Source: M3007 sp038246345
Lineage (GTDB): Bacteria; Bacteroidota; Bacteroidia; Chitinophagales; Saprospiraceae
Length of the DNA stretch: 21,236 nucleotides
Assembly: GCA_038246345.1 (NCBI GenBank)
Contig: JBBRWA010000078.1
Span: 1-21,236 of the forward strand
Direction of reading: 5' to 3'
Shown: piece after piece, positions 8,036-13,946 of the stretch
How the letters are laid out: each line of letters starts with the position of its first letter
How positions within the stretch are numbered: position 1 is the first letter of the stretch
Notes under the pieces: generated by a model
Seen by the model: only the letters and a program-made list of their open reading frames with translations
Database searches by the model: none
Told to the model about the DNA's origin: nothing
Program-made: the position numbers and the translations under genes

Positions 8036-8069
8036 TTGTGGAATTAAGACACCAAAAGTGTAACCTTTG
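8036..8069 (+). promoter_or_regulatory. Candidate promoter of the DUF2807 gene
   Basis: TTG (8036-8038) and TAACCTTTG (8061-8069) are 22 nt apart. The second box has one extra base compared with TAnnTTTG, so the match is weak. It lies about 70 nt before the ATG at 8139. Confidence 0.3.
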
Positions 8070-8138
8070 TTGCCCAACCTGTGTCAAGTGCTTCATTCGT
8101 GCAAAAGTGCATCATTTCAAAACAAAAATCACCATTCA

Positions 8139-8861
8139 ATGAAATATCTACTTGGTTTCATGTTGCTGGTCGCCATTTTCGTGGTGGGCAAGCGCTCTTG
8201 TCATTTAAATAATTTTGGGTTTGGTATTAAGGGCTCAGGTCCCGCTCAAACAGAATCGCGCAGCGTGCGGGATTTTCATGCTGTCGACCTGGATATTGCA
8301 GGCGATGTAGAAGTTCGGGTTGGCGATTACAACGTGGAAGTACAGGCGCAGGGAAATATTTTGCCCTTGCTCAAAACTGTTGTGGAAAATGGCTGCTTAA
8401 AGATTTATTTTGATGAAAGTGTGTCATACACCGAGAACCTTAAAATAATAGTCACCGCACCTGCTTTCGACGCATTTACAATTGGTGGCAGTGGCGAAAT
8501 CCGCGTTTTATCACCTTTGGAATCGGATAAAATGGCCATTGACATCGGTGGCTCAGGCGATGTATTTTTGTCACAGGGGAATTTCAATACCTTAAGCTGC
8601 ATTATTTCTGGAAGCGGGGAGGTAGAACTGGGTGGCAAAGCCAATTCCGCCCAGGTGAATGTCAGCGGCAGCGGCGAAGTACGCGCCAAAAACATGGAAT
8701 TTAACAGCCTGGATGCACAGATTTCCGGTTCTGGCTCCGTTTCAGCCAATGTAATACAGACCTTGAAAGCGGATGTTTCTGGCTCTGGCGATGTGTTTTA
8801 TTTGGGTAGCCCGAGCTTGGAAACGAATGTTAGTGGTTCTGGGGAGGTGTCGAGGATGTAG
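8139..8861 (+). CDS. DUF2807 (GIN domain) exported beta-helix-like protein
   Basis: 240 residues from the ATG at 8139. The open frame extends 24 codons further upstream, but the signal peptide (MKYLLGFMLLVAIFVV) starts at 8139. The DUF2807 domain opens with RDFHAVDLDIAGDVEVRVGD and LKIYFDE. It continues with seven [GS]-G-S-G-[EDS] turns whose codons begin at 8484, 8547, 8607, 8664, 8724, 8778 and 8832. This gives a period of 18-21 residues, as expected for a right-handed beta-helix with one glycine turn per coil. The family is common in Bacteroidota and sometimes described as an adhesin-like head; its function here is unknown. It is divergent from the DUF1573 gene at 8001 and converges with ribD across a long inverted repeat. 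Confidence 0.9.
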   Translation: MKYLLGFMLLVAIFVVGKRSCHLNNFGFGIKGSGPAQTESRSVRDFHAVDLDIAGDVEVRVGDYNVEVQAQGNILPLLKTVVENGCLKIYFDESVSYTENLKIIVTAPAFDAFTIGGSGEIRVLSPLESDKMAIDIGGSGDVFLSQGNFNTLSCIISGSGEVELGGKANSAQVNVSGSGEVRAKNMEFNSLDAQISGSGSVSANVIQTLKADVSGSGDVFYLGSPSLETNVSGSGEVSRM

Positions 8862-8870
8862 CGCCCGTTT

Positions 8871-9125
8871 TTAAACACGTATATTTTTTTTCACACATAG
8901 ACACATAGGGACATAGAAAACATAGCACGACAAACACGACATAAATTTTCTCACACCAAGTCACAACGACACAAAGTCGCGTTGCTATCGGTCAGAAACC
9001 GTTGAAAGCGCCAAGAGCGAAGCCTTTTTCGTTGTGGCGTTGTGCGAGATATTTTTTAAGTCGTGTTTGTCGTGCTATGTTTTCTATGTCCCTATGTGTC
9101 TATGTGTTAAAAATTACGTGTTTAA
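8871..9125. repeat. 255-bp imperfect inverted repeat between convergent genes
   Basis: The left arm begins with an 11-nt segment (8871-8881) that is the reverse complement of 9115-9125. After a short unequal A/T stretch, a perfect 48-bp arm at 8893-8940 is the exact reverse complement of 9060-9107. The inner 120 nt continue as weaker complementarity, for example CACAACGA in the left half against TCGTTGTG in the right. The arms contain repeated ACACATAG/ACATAG words. Transcription from either side would give a long RNA hairpin. There is no T-run of terminator type at its foot. It may be a bidirectional terminator or an intergenic repeat element. Confidence 0.9.
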
Positions 9126-10139
9126 GTACACCGAGACCTCATCACCGCCAAGCTCAAACCGCTCCTTCAGCCCCACACCCGCAGACAGCCTCGGCGCCGC
9201 AATACCAGCGCCCAACCCCCGCGAACTTTCAACCACCCGAATCTCGTCCCAAAGCCCCAGATCAATAAACTGCTGCAACACTTGCGCTCCGCCCTCCACC
9301 ATTAACGAAGCGCAATTTTCCTGTTGCAGCTTTGCAATAACATCCAGCAACGACACAGGCCCATTGCCTGGGACAAAGGTTTTATTTGGCGCTAATCCTA
9401 GGCGAAAAGCCCCAAAAACCAGCGTTGGTTCTCCATCGTTCAATAAATGCCGATCGAGCGGCACCGAGCCACTGCTATCCAGCAGCACCCGCAACGGATT
9501 TTTACCAAAATAATGCCGAACATTCAAGCGAGGGTCATCAATCGTTGCGGTAGATGCCCCAACCAGGATGGCATCTGATTCGGCACGCCAGCGGTGTACC
9601 AATCTTTGTACCAATGGGTCTGATATAGCGGTTCTTTCCCCCTTTTTGCCCAGAAACCCGTCGTTGCTCTGGGCCCATTTCAGGATGATATAAGGTCGTT
9701 TTTTTGTGATCCAGGTAAAAAAGATGCGGTTGAGCCACAGACCTTCTGCTTCCAATACGCCTTCGACCACTTCAACACCCGCTGCTCGAAGCTTGGTCAA
9801 CCCTTTTCCGGCCACCAAGGGATTTGGATCCGCATTTGCCACCACAACGCGCGGCACCTTATTTGCCAAAACCAAATCAACGCAAGGGGGAGTTTTGCCA
9901 AAATGGGAACAAGGCTCCAGCGAACAATACAACGTCGATTTTGAAACAAGTGCTTGGTTTTCAGCAGATACAGCCGCAAAACAGTTGACCTCTGCATGTG
10001 GCTGACCATAAGACTGGTGCCAGCCTTCTCCTATTATTTTGTCGTCACAAACCAGCACCGCACCCACCATCGGGTTGGGAGACACATGTCCCACTCCCCG
10101 GAGGGCGAGCTCAAAGCAGCGGTGCATAAAATTCTCCAT
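9114..10139 (-). CDS. ribD: Bifunctional riboflavin biosynthesis protein RibD
   Basis: 341 residues from the ATG at 10139. The frame is open for 39 more codons upstream, but that part is unlike RibD; MENFMHRCFELALRG is the normal beginning. The protein deaminates and then reduces the pyrimidine intermediate formed from GTP in riboflavin synthesis. The deaminase domain (1-about 145) has the zinc site H48-A-E50, P-C77 and C86 in PCSHFGKTPPC, and the substrate motif SPNPMVGAVLV. The reductase domain (about 148-340) has RPYIILKWAQSNDGFLG and MVEGGAQVL. The last three codons and the stop lie in the right arm of the inverted repeat. pyrF ends 127 nt upstream on the same strand. Confidence 0.95.
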   Translation of the reverse strand: MENFMHRCFELALRGVGHVSPNPMVGAVLVCDDKIIGEGWHQSYGQPHAEVNCFAAVSAENQALVSKSTLYCSLEPCSHFGKTPPCVDLVLANKVPRVVVANADPNPLVAGKGLTKLRAAGVEVVEGVLEAEGLWLNRIFFTWITKKRPYIILKWAQSNDGFLGKKGERTAISDPLVQRLVHRWRAESDAILVGASTATIDDPRLNVRHYFGKNPLRVLLDSSGSVPLDRHLLNDGEPTLVFGAFRLGLAPNKTFVPGNGPVSLLDVIAKLQQENCASLMVEGGAQVLQQFIDLGLWDEIRVVESSRGLGAGIAAPRLSAGVGLKERFELGGDEVSVYLNT

Positions 10140-10254
10140 TATTAATGTGATAATTCGATAATGAGGTAATTTGATAGTGGGCTTCGAGGGAGCATTTGTG
10201 TGGAAATGGAGGCAGGGGATTTGTTTCACATTGCGCCACAACGCCAGCGACCGC

Positions 10255-10275
10255 ACTCCTCACTCATCACTCATC
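10255..10275. repeat. Three tandem heptamers at the end of pyrF
   Basis: On the minus strand the sequence reads GATGAGT, GATGAGT, GAGGAGT. The pyrF stop codon (10267-10269) lies inside the array, so the final residues RDE are encoded by repeat DNA. Confidence 0.75.
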
Positions 10276-11091
10276 TCTCACAACTCCCAAAGCTTTGCTC
10301 ATTTCTTGCTGTAATAGCTCGGCCTCCATCTTTGCCTTTTCGGCAAAATCAGTCCCACTAGAGGCGTAAATAATACTCCTCGCGGAATTTACCAACAAAC
10401 CGCAGTCTTTGGTCAAGCCATATTGGCAAATAGCTGCCAAGTCGCCCCCTTGTGCGCCAACGCCGGGCACTAGCAGGAAATGCTCGGGCGCAAGCTCCCG
10501 CACGCGCAAGAAAGCTTCCGGGTGTGTGGCACCAATCACAAACATCATATTATCTGGTGTTCCCCATTTTTGGGCTGTTTGGAGCACCGACTCCCACAAG
10601 GTTTGGCGGGAATCTTCGAGCCAGGAGCGCTGAAAATCTCCGCTGCCTTTATTGGAGGTTAGGGCCAGTACGATGGCCCATTTGTCGGGATGACTTAGAA
10701 ATGGCGCTACACTGTCTTCACCCATATAAGGTGCCACTGTGACTGCGTCGCAGCCCAATTGGTTGAAAAAAGCCTCGGCGTACAGGTTGCTGGTGTTGCC
10801 GATGTCGCCACGCTTGGCATCGGCAATGATGAAATGTTGATCGCCTATGTATTTGACCGTTTCATGGAATGTTGTCCAGCCCTTGGGGCCGAGTGCTTCG
10901 TAAAAAGCCAGGTTGGGTTTGTAGGCGACACAAAGATCGCGGGTGGCGTCAATGATCTGTTTGTTAAACGACAAGATGGGATCACTTTCTTTGTGCAGGT
11001 GCTCGGGAATTTTCTGCAATTCGGGGTCGAGCCCGACACAGAGAAAGGATTTTTTCCGAAAGATTTCAGCGATAAGGGTGGCTCTGTTCAT
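10267..11091 (-). CDS. pyrF: Orotidine 5'-phosphate decarboxylase
   Basis: 274 residues, the longer bacterial type of OMP decarboxylase. It makes UMP from OMP in the last step of de novo pyrimidine synthesis. The catalytic Asp-Lys-Asp centre is DAKRGD (91-96) followed by IGNTS. N-terminal LCVGLDPE (17-24) binds the substrate end, and VPGVGAQGGD (in the last third) is the phosphate-gripper region of this type. The ATG at 11091 directly precedes MNRATLIAEIFRKKSFLCVGLDP, as in the family. A -7 box sits only 4 nt before the start codon. The last residues VVRDE fall in a short tandem repeat and are probably not conserved. ribD lies downstream on the same strand and could be read through. Confidence 0.95.
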   Translation of the reverse strand: MNRATLIAEIFRKKSFLCVGLDPELQKIPEHLHKESDPILSFNKQIIDATRDLCVAYKPNLAFYEALGPKGWTTFHETVKYIGDQHFIIADAKRGDIGNTSNLYAEAFFNQLGCDAVTVAPYMGEDSVAPFLSHPDKWAIVLALTSNKGSGDFQRSWLEDSRQTLWESVLQTAQKWGTPDNMMFVIGATHPEAFLRVRELAPEHFLLVPGVGAQGGDLAAICQYGLTKDCGLLVNSARSIIYASSGTDFAEKAKMEAELLQQEMSKALGVVRDE

Positions 11092-11095
11092 GGGA

Positions 11096-11103
11096 CAAAG
11101 GTA
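11096..11103 (-). promoter_or_regulatory. -7 box almost touching the pyrF start codon
   Basis: On the minus strand the sequence reads TACCTTTG-TCCC-ATG. TACCTTTG matches the Bacteroidota -7 consensus TAnnTTTG exactly. No TTTG is seen at the expected -33 position. If used, transcription would start at or next to the A of the ATG and give a leaderless or nearly leaderless pyrF mRNA. Confidence 0.5.
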
Positions 11104-11210
11104 GCGCCTGTGTTTAAGCCTTATTCCCAGGATTGCATTTTATTCGCAAAAAAATCGCAATTTTTCCGGGATCAGCTCGTTTCCCAAACCTGAAAAAGAT
11201 ACGCCATACC

Positions 11211-12170
11211 ATGATTGTAAAATTCAAATTTCTTGCCCTTTTCTGCCTTTTCGCCTTGTATTTGCCAAGCGCGATTGCCCAACCCAAAACCAAACCATTA
11301 GAAAAACTCAGTGCTGAAAGCATCAAAAAGCTTAACGGCATTGAAGATACCCTGGGGGTTTTGGCTTATGCTGTGGTCAATGACTCCATTGAACAAGAGC
11401 GTTTTGCTGCCTGCAAGGTGCTTATTACCTCTTTGGTACGGGCGCTGAAAACGGAAAATTCCTTCAAATATCCTTTTAGTCGCCTAAAAAGCCTTTCCAT
11501 CATGGCACCGCCTGACAGTAGTTTTCGGATTTTTACCTGGCAACTATTTGTCAATGACTCAACGTACCGCTATTACGGCACCATTCAGATGAATCAGAAG
11601 GAGCTCAAACTGTTTCCGTTGATCGATCGAAGTTTTGAGATGGAAGTTCCACCCACTTACGAACAACTCAGTAACGACAATTGGTACGGGGCCTTGTACT
11701 ATAATATTCGGCAATTTGACAGCAAGGAGGGTAAGAAGTATTTACTGATGGGATACGATGCCTTTGAGTTTTTTGAGCGGCGTAAAGTTATTGACGTATT
11801 GAGCTTTGATGAAAAAGGCAGTCCTGTTTTTGGAGCGCCTGTATTTGCGCGCGACAAGCCTAAACCAGGACTAAAAGAGCAACGTTTGATTTTTGAATAT
11901 TCCGCTGCGGCCTCGATCCGGGTGAATTGGGACGAACAGTACAAAATGATCCTGTTTGACCACTTGATTGCATTTCCGAGCCCCTATGGACGCGGTATGA
12001 CTTCCGTACCAGACGGAAGCTACGATGGCCTTAAATTTGAAAAAGGGCAATGGAAGTTTATTGATAAGGTGTTTAATGATACGCAAGAAGAGCCTCCTTT
12101 CCCGGAGCCTATACTCGATTCTCGCAAGGGGAAGGATATTACTGGTAAAGCAAAGAAAAATAAAGATTGA
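11211..12170 (+). CDS. Exported protein of unknown function, 319 residues
   Basis: The frame opens earlier (TTG/ATG-like starts from 11133), but ATG 11211 begins a clear signal peptide: MIVKFKFLALFCLFALYLPSAIAQ, cleaved after AQ (about 24). The mature part is soluble, without further membrane segments. Recognisable stretches are FTWQLFVNDSTYRYYGTIQM, DNWYGALYYNI, KYLLMGYDAFEFFERRKVIDVL, LIFEYSAAASIRVNWDEQYKMILFDHL and VPDGSYDGLKFEKGQWKFID. I know similar unnamed proteins in Bacteroidota genomes only as hypothetical and cannot assign a function. The C-terminus is Lys-rich (GKAKKNKD) with no T9SS domain, so it is probably periplasmic. It is divergent from pyrF. Confidence 0.85.
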   Translation: MIVKFKFLALFCLFALYLPSAIAQPKTKPLEKLSAESIKKLNGIEDTLGVLAYAVVNDSIEQERFAACKVLITSLVRALKTENSFKYPFSRLKSLSIMAPPDSSFRIFTWQLFVNDSTYRYYGTIQMNQKELKLFPLIDRSFEMEVPPTYEQLSNDNWYGALYYNIRQFDSKEGKKYLLMGYDAFEFFERRKVIDVLSFDEKGSPVFGAPVFARDKPKPGLKEQRLIFEYSAAASIRVNWDEQYKMILFDHLIAFPSPYGRGMTSVPDGSYDGLKFEKGQWKFIDKVFNDTQEEPPFPEPILDSRKGKDITGKAKKNKD

Positions 12171-12190
12171 AAAAATATAAATTGTAAATA

Positions 12191-12220
12191 TTTGATTATT
12201 AATTAATTGAAGTACGTTTC
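12191..12220 (+). promoter_or_regulatory. Candidate upstream promoter of the second DUF1573 gene
   Basis: TTTG (12191-12194), an 18-nt spacer and TACGTTTC (12213-12220) match the -33/-7 pattern with one mismatch in the -7 box. Confidence 0.4.
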
Positions 12221-12288
12221 AAAGATAGTTAGCTTTATTTTGGACATCGTTAACAGCGCAACACTAGGGAATAATGGTCTTCGGCTAC

Positions 12289-12296
12289 TACTTTTG
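12289..12296 (+). promoter_or_regulatory. Candidate proximal -7 box of the second DUF1573 gene
   Basis: TACTTTTG matches TAnnTTTG exactly and would give a leader of about 45 nt rich in AAC triplets. No TTTG lies at the expected upstream distance. Confidence 0.45.
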
Positions 12297-12350
12297 TACC
12301 ATCAAACTTAATTAACAACAACAACAACATTTCATAAAACGATTCTTTCG

Positions 12351-12779
12351 ATGAAACAACTACTCTCTATTTTCGCTTTCGTTGTTCTTGGTGCCTTCGC
12401 TGCAAAAGCTCAATCCGCAAACGGCCCAGTAATGACTTTCCCTACTACTACAGTTGATTACGGTAAAATTGAAAAAGGCAGCGACAAGGTTCGCAAATTC
12501 GCTTTCACCAACACTGGTAACGAGCCTTTGATCATCAAAACGGCTAAAGGATCTTGCGGTTGCACTGTTCCTACTTACCCACAGGAGCCAATTATGCCTG
12601 GTGAAACAAAAACCATTGACGTAAGCTACGACACCAACCGCCCAGGTGCTTTCACCAAAACGGTTACGCTTACTACCAACGAAAACCCTGATACACATAC
12701 GCTCACCATCAAAGGTGAGGTGCTTGTACCACCAGTTCAAGAAAGTGTACCAGCAGGCAACGGTGGCATTAAGCAATAA
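12351..12779 (+). CDS. DUF1573 exported protein, second copy
   Basis: 142 residues. Signal peptide 1-20 (MKQLLSIFAFVVLGAFAAKA, cleaved before QS). The DUF1573 domain runs from about 28 to 125: TTTVDYGKIEKGSDKVRKFAFTN, EPLIIKTAKGSCGCTVP, IMPGETKTIDVSYDTNRPGAFTKTVTLTTN and HTLTIKGEV. It ends in a short Pro/Gly tail. The codon use (many GCT, GGT, AAA, ACC) and an isolated transcription unit with its own promoter boxes and a strong terminator suggest high expression; that is an inference. It shares the SCGCT core with the protein at 7612-8001, but otherwise the two are clearly different paralogs. Confidence 0.93.
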   Translation: MKQLLSIFAFVVLGAFAAKAQSANGPVMTFPTTTVDYGKIEKGSDKVRKFAFTNTGNEPLIIKTAKGSCGCTVPTYPQEPIMPGETKTIDVSYDTNRPGAFTKTVTLTTNENPDTHTLTIKGEVLVPPVQESVPAGNGGIKQ

Positions 12780-12814
12780 TAATTCGACTGATTGATTTTT
12801 GGTTTGACGATACG

Positions 12815-12846
12815 AACCCGACCGGTGTAAACTGGTCGGGTTTTTT
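12815..12846 (+). terminator. Rho-independent terminator of the second DUF1573 gene
   Basis: Stem AACCCGACCGGT (12815-12826) pairs with ACTGGTCGGGTT (12831-12842) with one mismatch and a GTAA loop. The T-run 12841-12846 follows. It lies 35 nt after the stop codon. Confidence 0.9.
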
Positions 12847-12936
12847 AATTGTGTGCAACCTTTTTCTAATAAAGGGTGTCTATGTACTGTGTAAAAGATT
12901 TTGTTTTAGAAATTCATATTATTGATAAAAATCCTT

Positions 12937-12944
12937 TACTTTCG
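12937..12944 (+). promoter_or_regulatory. Candidate -7 box of the 80-residue peptide gene
   Basis: TACTTTCG differs from TAnnTTTG at one base and lies 26 nt before the ATG at 12971. A -33 element is not evident. Confidence 0.4.
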
Positions 12945-12970
12945 TCCCATCATTGGAAAATAAAAAACAC

Positions 12971-13213
12971 ATGAAGCAAAAACGTACGTTGAAATCATTT
13001 TTGGTTATTGCATCCATTTTCAGCCTTTTTGCATTCCTTTTTGTCAACATCGATGCTAAATTTGGCAGTAAGGGCAAATCTTCTGTAAAATCGGAGCTTG
13101 TCCAGGCACAGATAGAGGAAGATGCAGCGGAAGGAAAGATTGCCGTTCCAGACTTTACGATGCTCGGCAGGCTTTGGGATGTTGCCCACAAATTGATTGA
13201 TAGAAAGAATTAG
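12971..13213 (+). CDS. Small membrane-anchored or exported peptide, 80 residues, unknown function
   Basis: A TTG start at 12953 would add six residues, but ATG 12971 is better placed after the -7 box at 12937-12944. The N-terminus is MKQKRTLKSF followed by a hydrophobic stretch LVIASIFSLFAFLFV (about 11-25), which is a signal peptide or an uncleaved anchor. The rest is short and charged: GSKGKSSVKSELVQAQIEEDAAEGKIAVPDF and then MLGRLWDVAHKLIDRKN, which can form an amphipathic helix. No known family is recognised. It sits alone between two terminators, so it is its own transcription unit. The signal-like N-terminus, promoter box and terminator support a real gene. Confidence 0.65.
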   Translation: MKQKRTLKSFLVIASIFSLFAFLFVNIDAKFGSKGKSSVKSELVQAQIEEDAAEGKIAVPDFTMLGRLWDVAHKLIDRKN

Positions 13214-13239
13214 GTCATTTAGGCCAATAGGATAGCAGG

Positions 13240-13272
13240 AGCCATTCTCGAGTAATCGGGAATGGCTTTTGT
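13240..13272 (+). terminator. Probable terminator of the small peptide gene
   Basis: AGCCATTCTCG (13240-13250) pairs with CGGGAATGGCT (13257-13267) with one mismatch and an AGTAAT loop, followed by TTTTGTGTGTTT. It lies 27 nt after the stop. Confidence 0.7.
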
Positions 13273-13539
13273 GTGTTTGGGGGGGGCTTGGCTTCGTGTT
13301 GTGCTTGTGTAACTGGGAAAATTTTTGCGGCGGCGACTTGGAGGCGGTTTTTTGCGGAGAAAGCAAGACCAAACAAGGGTCAAAAACCAGGCTACCGGAT
13401 TTGAAGCCCTATTTTTTAAGTGTGCGATGTTCCATGCCAAATCATGCCAAATATTATTCTGAATGGGGGGGGGTAATTGGCAAAAAAACAAAATAGTATT
13501 CTTAATCTTGTTTTTTATGTGCAAAAAGAAGGATAAAGT
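13273..13539. other. Non-coding stretch with two long G homopolymers
   Basis: No convincing gene on either strand. The stretch contains runs of eight G (13279-13286) and nine G (13465-13473) and a perfect tandem duplication of CATGCCAAAT (13433-13452). Together with the features at 13540-13946 it makes a gene-free interval of about 730 nt before the large protease gene. Confidence 0.6.
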
Positions 13540-13570
13540 TTTGGGTTTTGGTTCAAATGCAATACTTTTG
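13540..13570 (+). promoter_or_regulatory. Strong Bacteroidota-type promoter in front of the protease leader
   Basis: TTTG (13540-13543), a 19-nt spacer and TACTTTTG (13563-13570) fit both elements of the Bacteroidota consensus (TTTG / TAnnTTTG) without mismatch. It would start a transcript near 13577, about 370 nt before the protease ATG. Confidence 0.65.
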
Positions 13571-13616
13571 AAAGCACAAAACACACCTTTTAATTTAATA
13601 AAAACTACTGATACCC

Positions 13617-13700
13617 ATGAAAACACCATTTACATTTGCCCCGCACCCCTTCTTTCATAAGCCATTCCCATTTTTACTTACTGTTGTTGCCCTCCGCTAG
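13617..13700 (+). CDS. 27-codon Phe/Pro-rich upstream ORF or signal-peptide remnant
   Basis: ATG 13617 opens MKTPFTFAPHPFFHKPFPF followed by LLTVVALR and a TAG. Six of the first 19 residues are Phe and five are Pro. It starts about 40 nt after the predicted transcription start. The beginning MK-x-x-F-x-F resembles the N-terminus of the protease at 13947 (MKNTRFRFGF), so it may be a decayed copy of that signal peptide. It could instead be a translated leader peptide. After the TAG the same frame runs 21 more codons to a TGA. Whether it is translated is unknown. Confidence 0.4.
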   Translation: MKTPFTFAPHPFFHKPFPFLLTVVALR

Positions 13701-13780
13701 AGCTTCTGTTTTCAGAAAGCATTTGGCTTAATGGTATTTATGACCATTGGCCTGATTTTTTGATTTGCAGTTTGTCAAAG

Positions 13781-13859
13781 GGCGGTTTACCCGCCATAGC
13801 CACACCTTACTTGTGCGGCTATGGCGGGTAAAAAAAAGAGCAGCGGTTGCCGCCGCTGC
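13781..13859 (+). promoter_or_regulatory. Cluster of leader hairpins with mutually exclusive pairing
   Basis: Hairpin A: TACCCGCCATAGCC (13788-13801) pairs perfectly with GGCTATGGCGGGTA (13817-13830). Hairpin B: GGCGG (13781-13785) can pair with CCGCC (13791-13795), which is part of hairpin A's 5' strand, so A and B exclude each other. Hairpin C: GCAGCGG (13840-13846) pairs with CCGCTGC (13853-13859). Hairpin A is followed by A, not T, on the plus strand, so it is not a normal terminator of a plus-strand transcript. Confidence 0.55.
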
Positions 13860-13932
13860 CCTGGAGTACCCCGAATATCCCCCGGTATATCCGAAACGGC
13901 CGGGTAAAACAAACGGAGTTGGACTACTATAA

Positions 13933-13946
13933 ACTTTTGCAAAAGT
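13933..13946. repeat. Perfect 14-nt palindrome directly before the protease ATG
   Basis: ACTTTTGCAAAAGT is self-complementary over its full length and its last base abuts the ATG at 13947. It occupies the ribosome-binding region and could be an operator or a small translational hairpin. Confidence 0.6.

Noticed and set aside
7718..8047. 109-residue plus-strand frame opposite the DUF1573 gene
   Set aside because: Antisense to a recognised domain with the SCGCT motif; a shadow frame.
8405..8749. 114-residue minus-strand frame opposite the GSG repeats
   Set aside because: Its Pro/Ser repeats are only the complement of the GSG turns.
8880..8892. T-rich run after the DUF2807 gene as a simple terminator
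   Set aside because: The run precedes the palindrome arm instead of following a stem, so it is not a standard Rho-independent terminator in either direction.
8893..9107. CRISPR-like or tandem repeat array
   Set aside because: Apart from short ACATAG words there is only one inverted pair, with no regularly spaced direct repeats or spacers.
10140..10256. N-terminal extension of RibD by 39 residues
   Set aside because: The extension is unlike RibD and covers low-complexity intergenic DNA; MENFMHRCFELA is the expected start.
13279..13473. G-quadruplex formed by the G-runs
   Set aside because: Only two runs exist and they are about 180 nt apart; these are better seen as slippage-prone homopolymers.
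13219..13629. 136-residue open frame on the minus strand
   Set aside because: It covers the G-runs, tandem duplication and promoter region. The translation is low-complexity, rich in Lys, Pro and Phe, with no signal or domain, and it overlaps the terminator of the small peptide gene.
13788..13830. Hairpin A as an intrinsic terminator
   Set aside because: On the plus strand the stem is followed by A residues; on the minus strand the T-run comes before the stem. Neither orientation fits.
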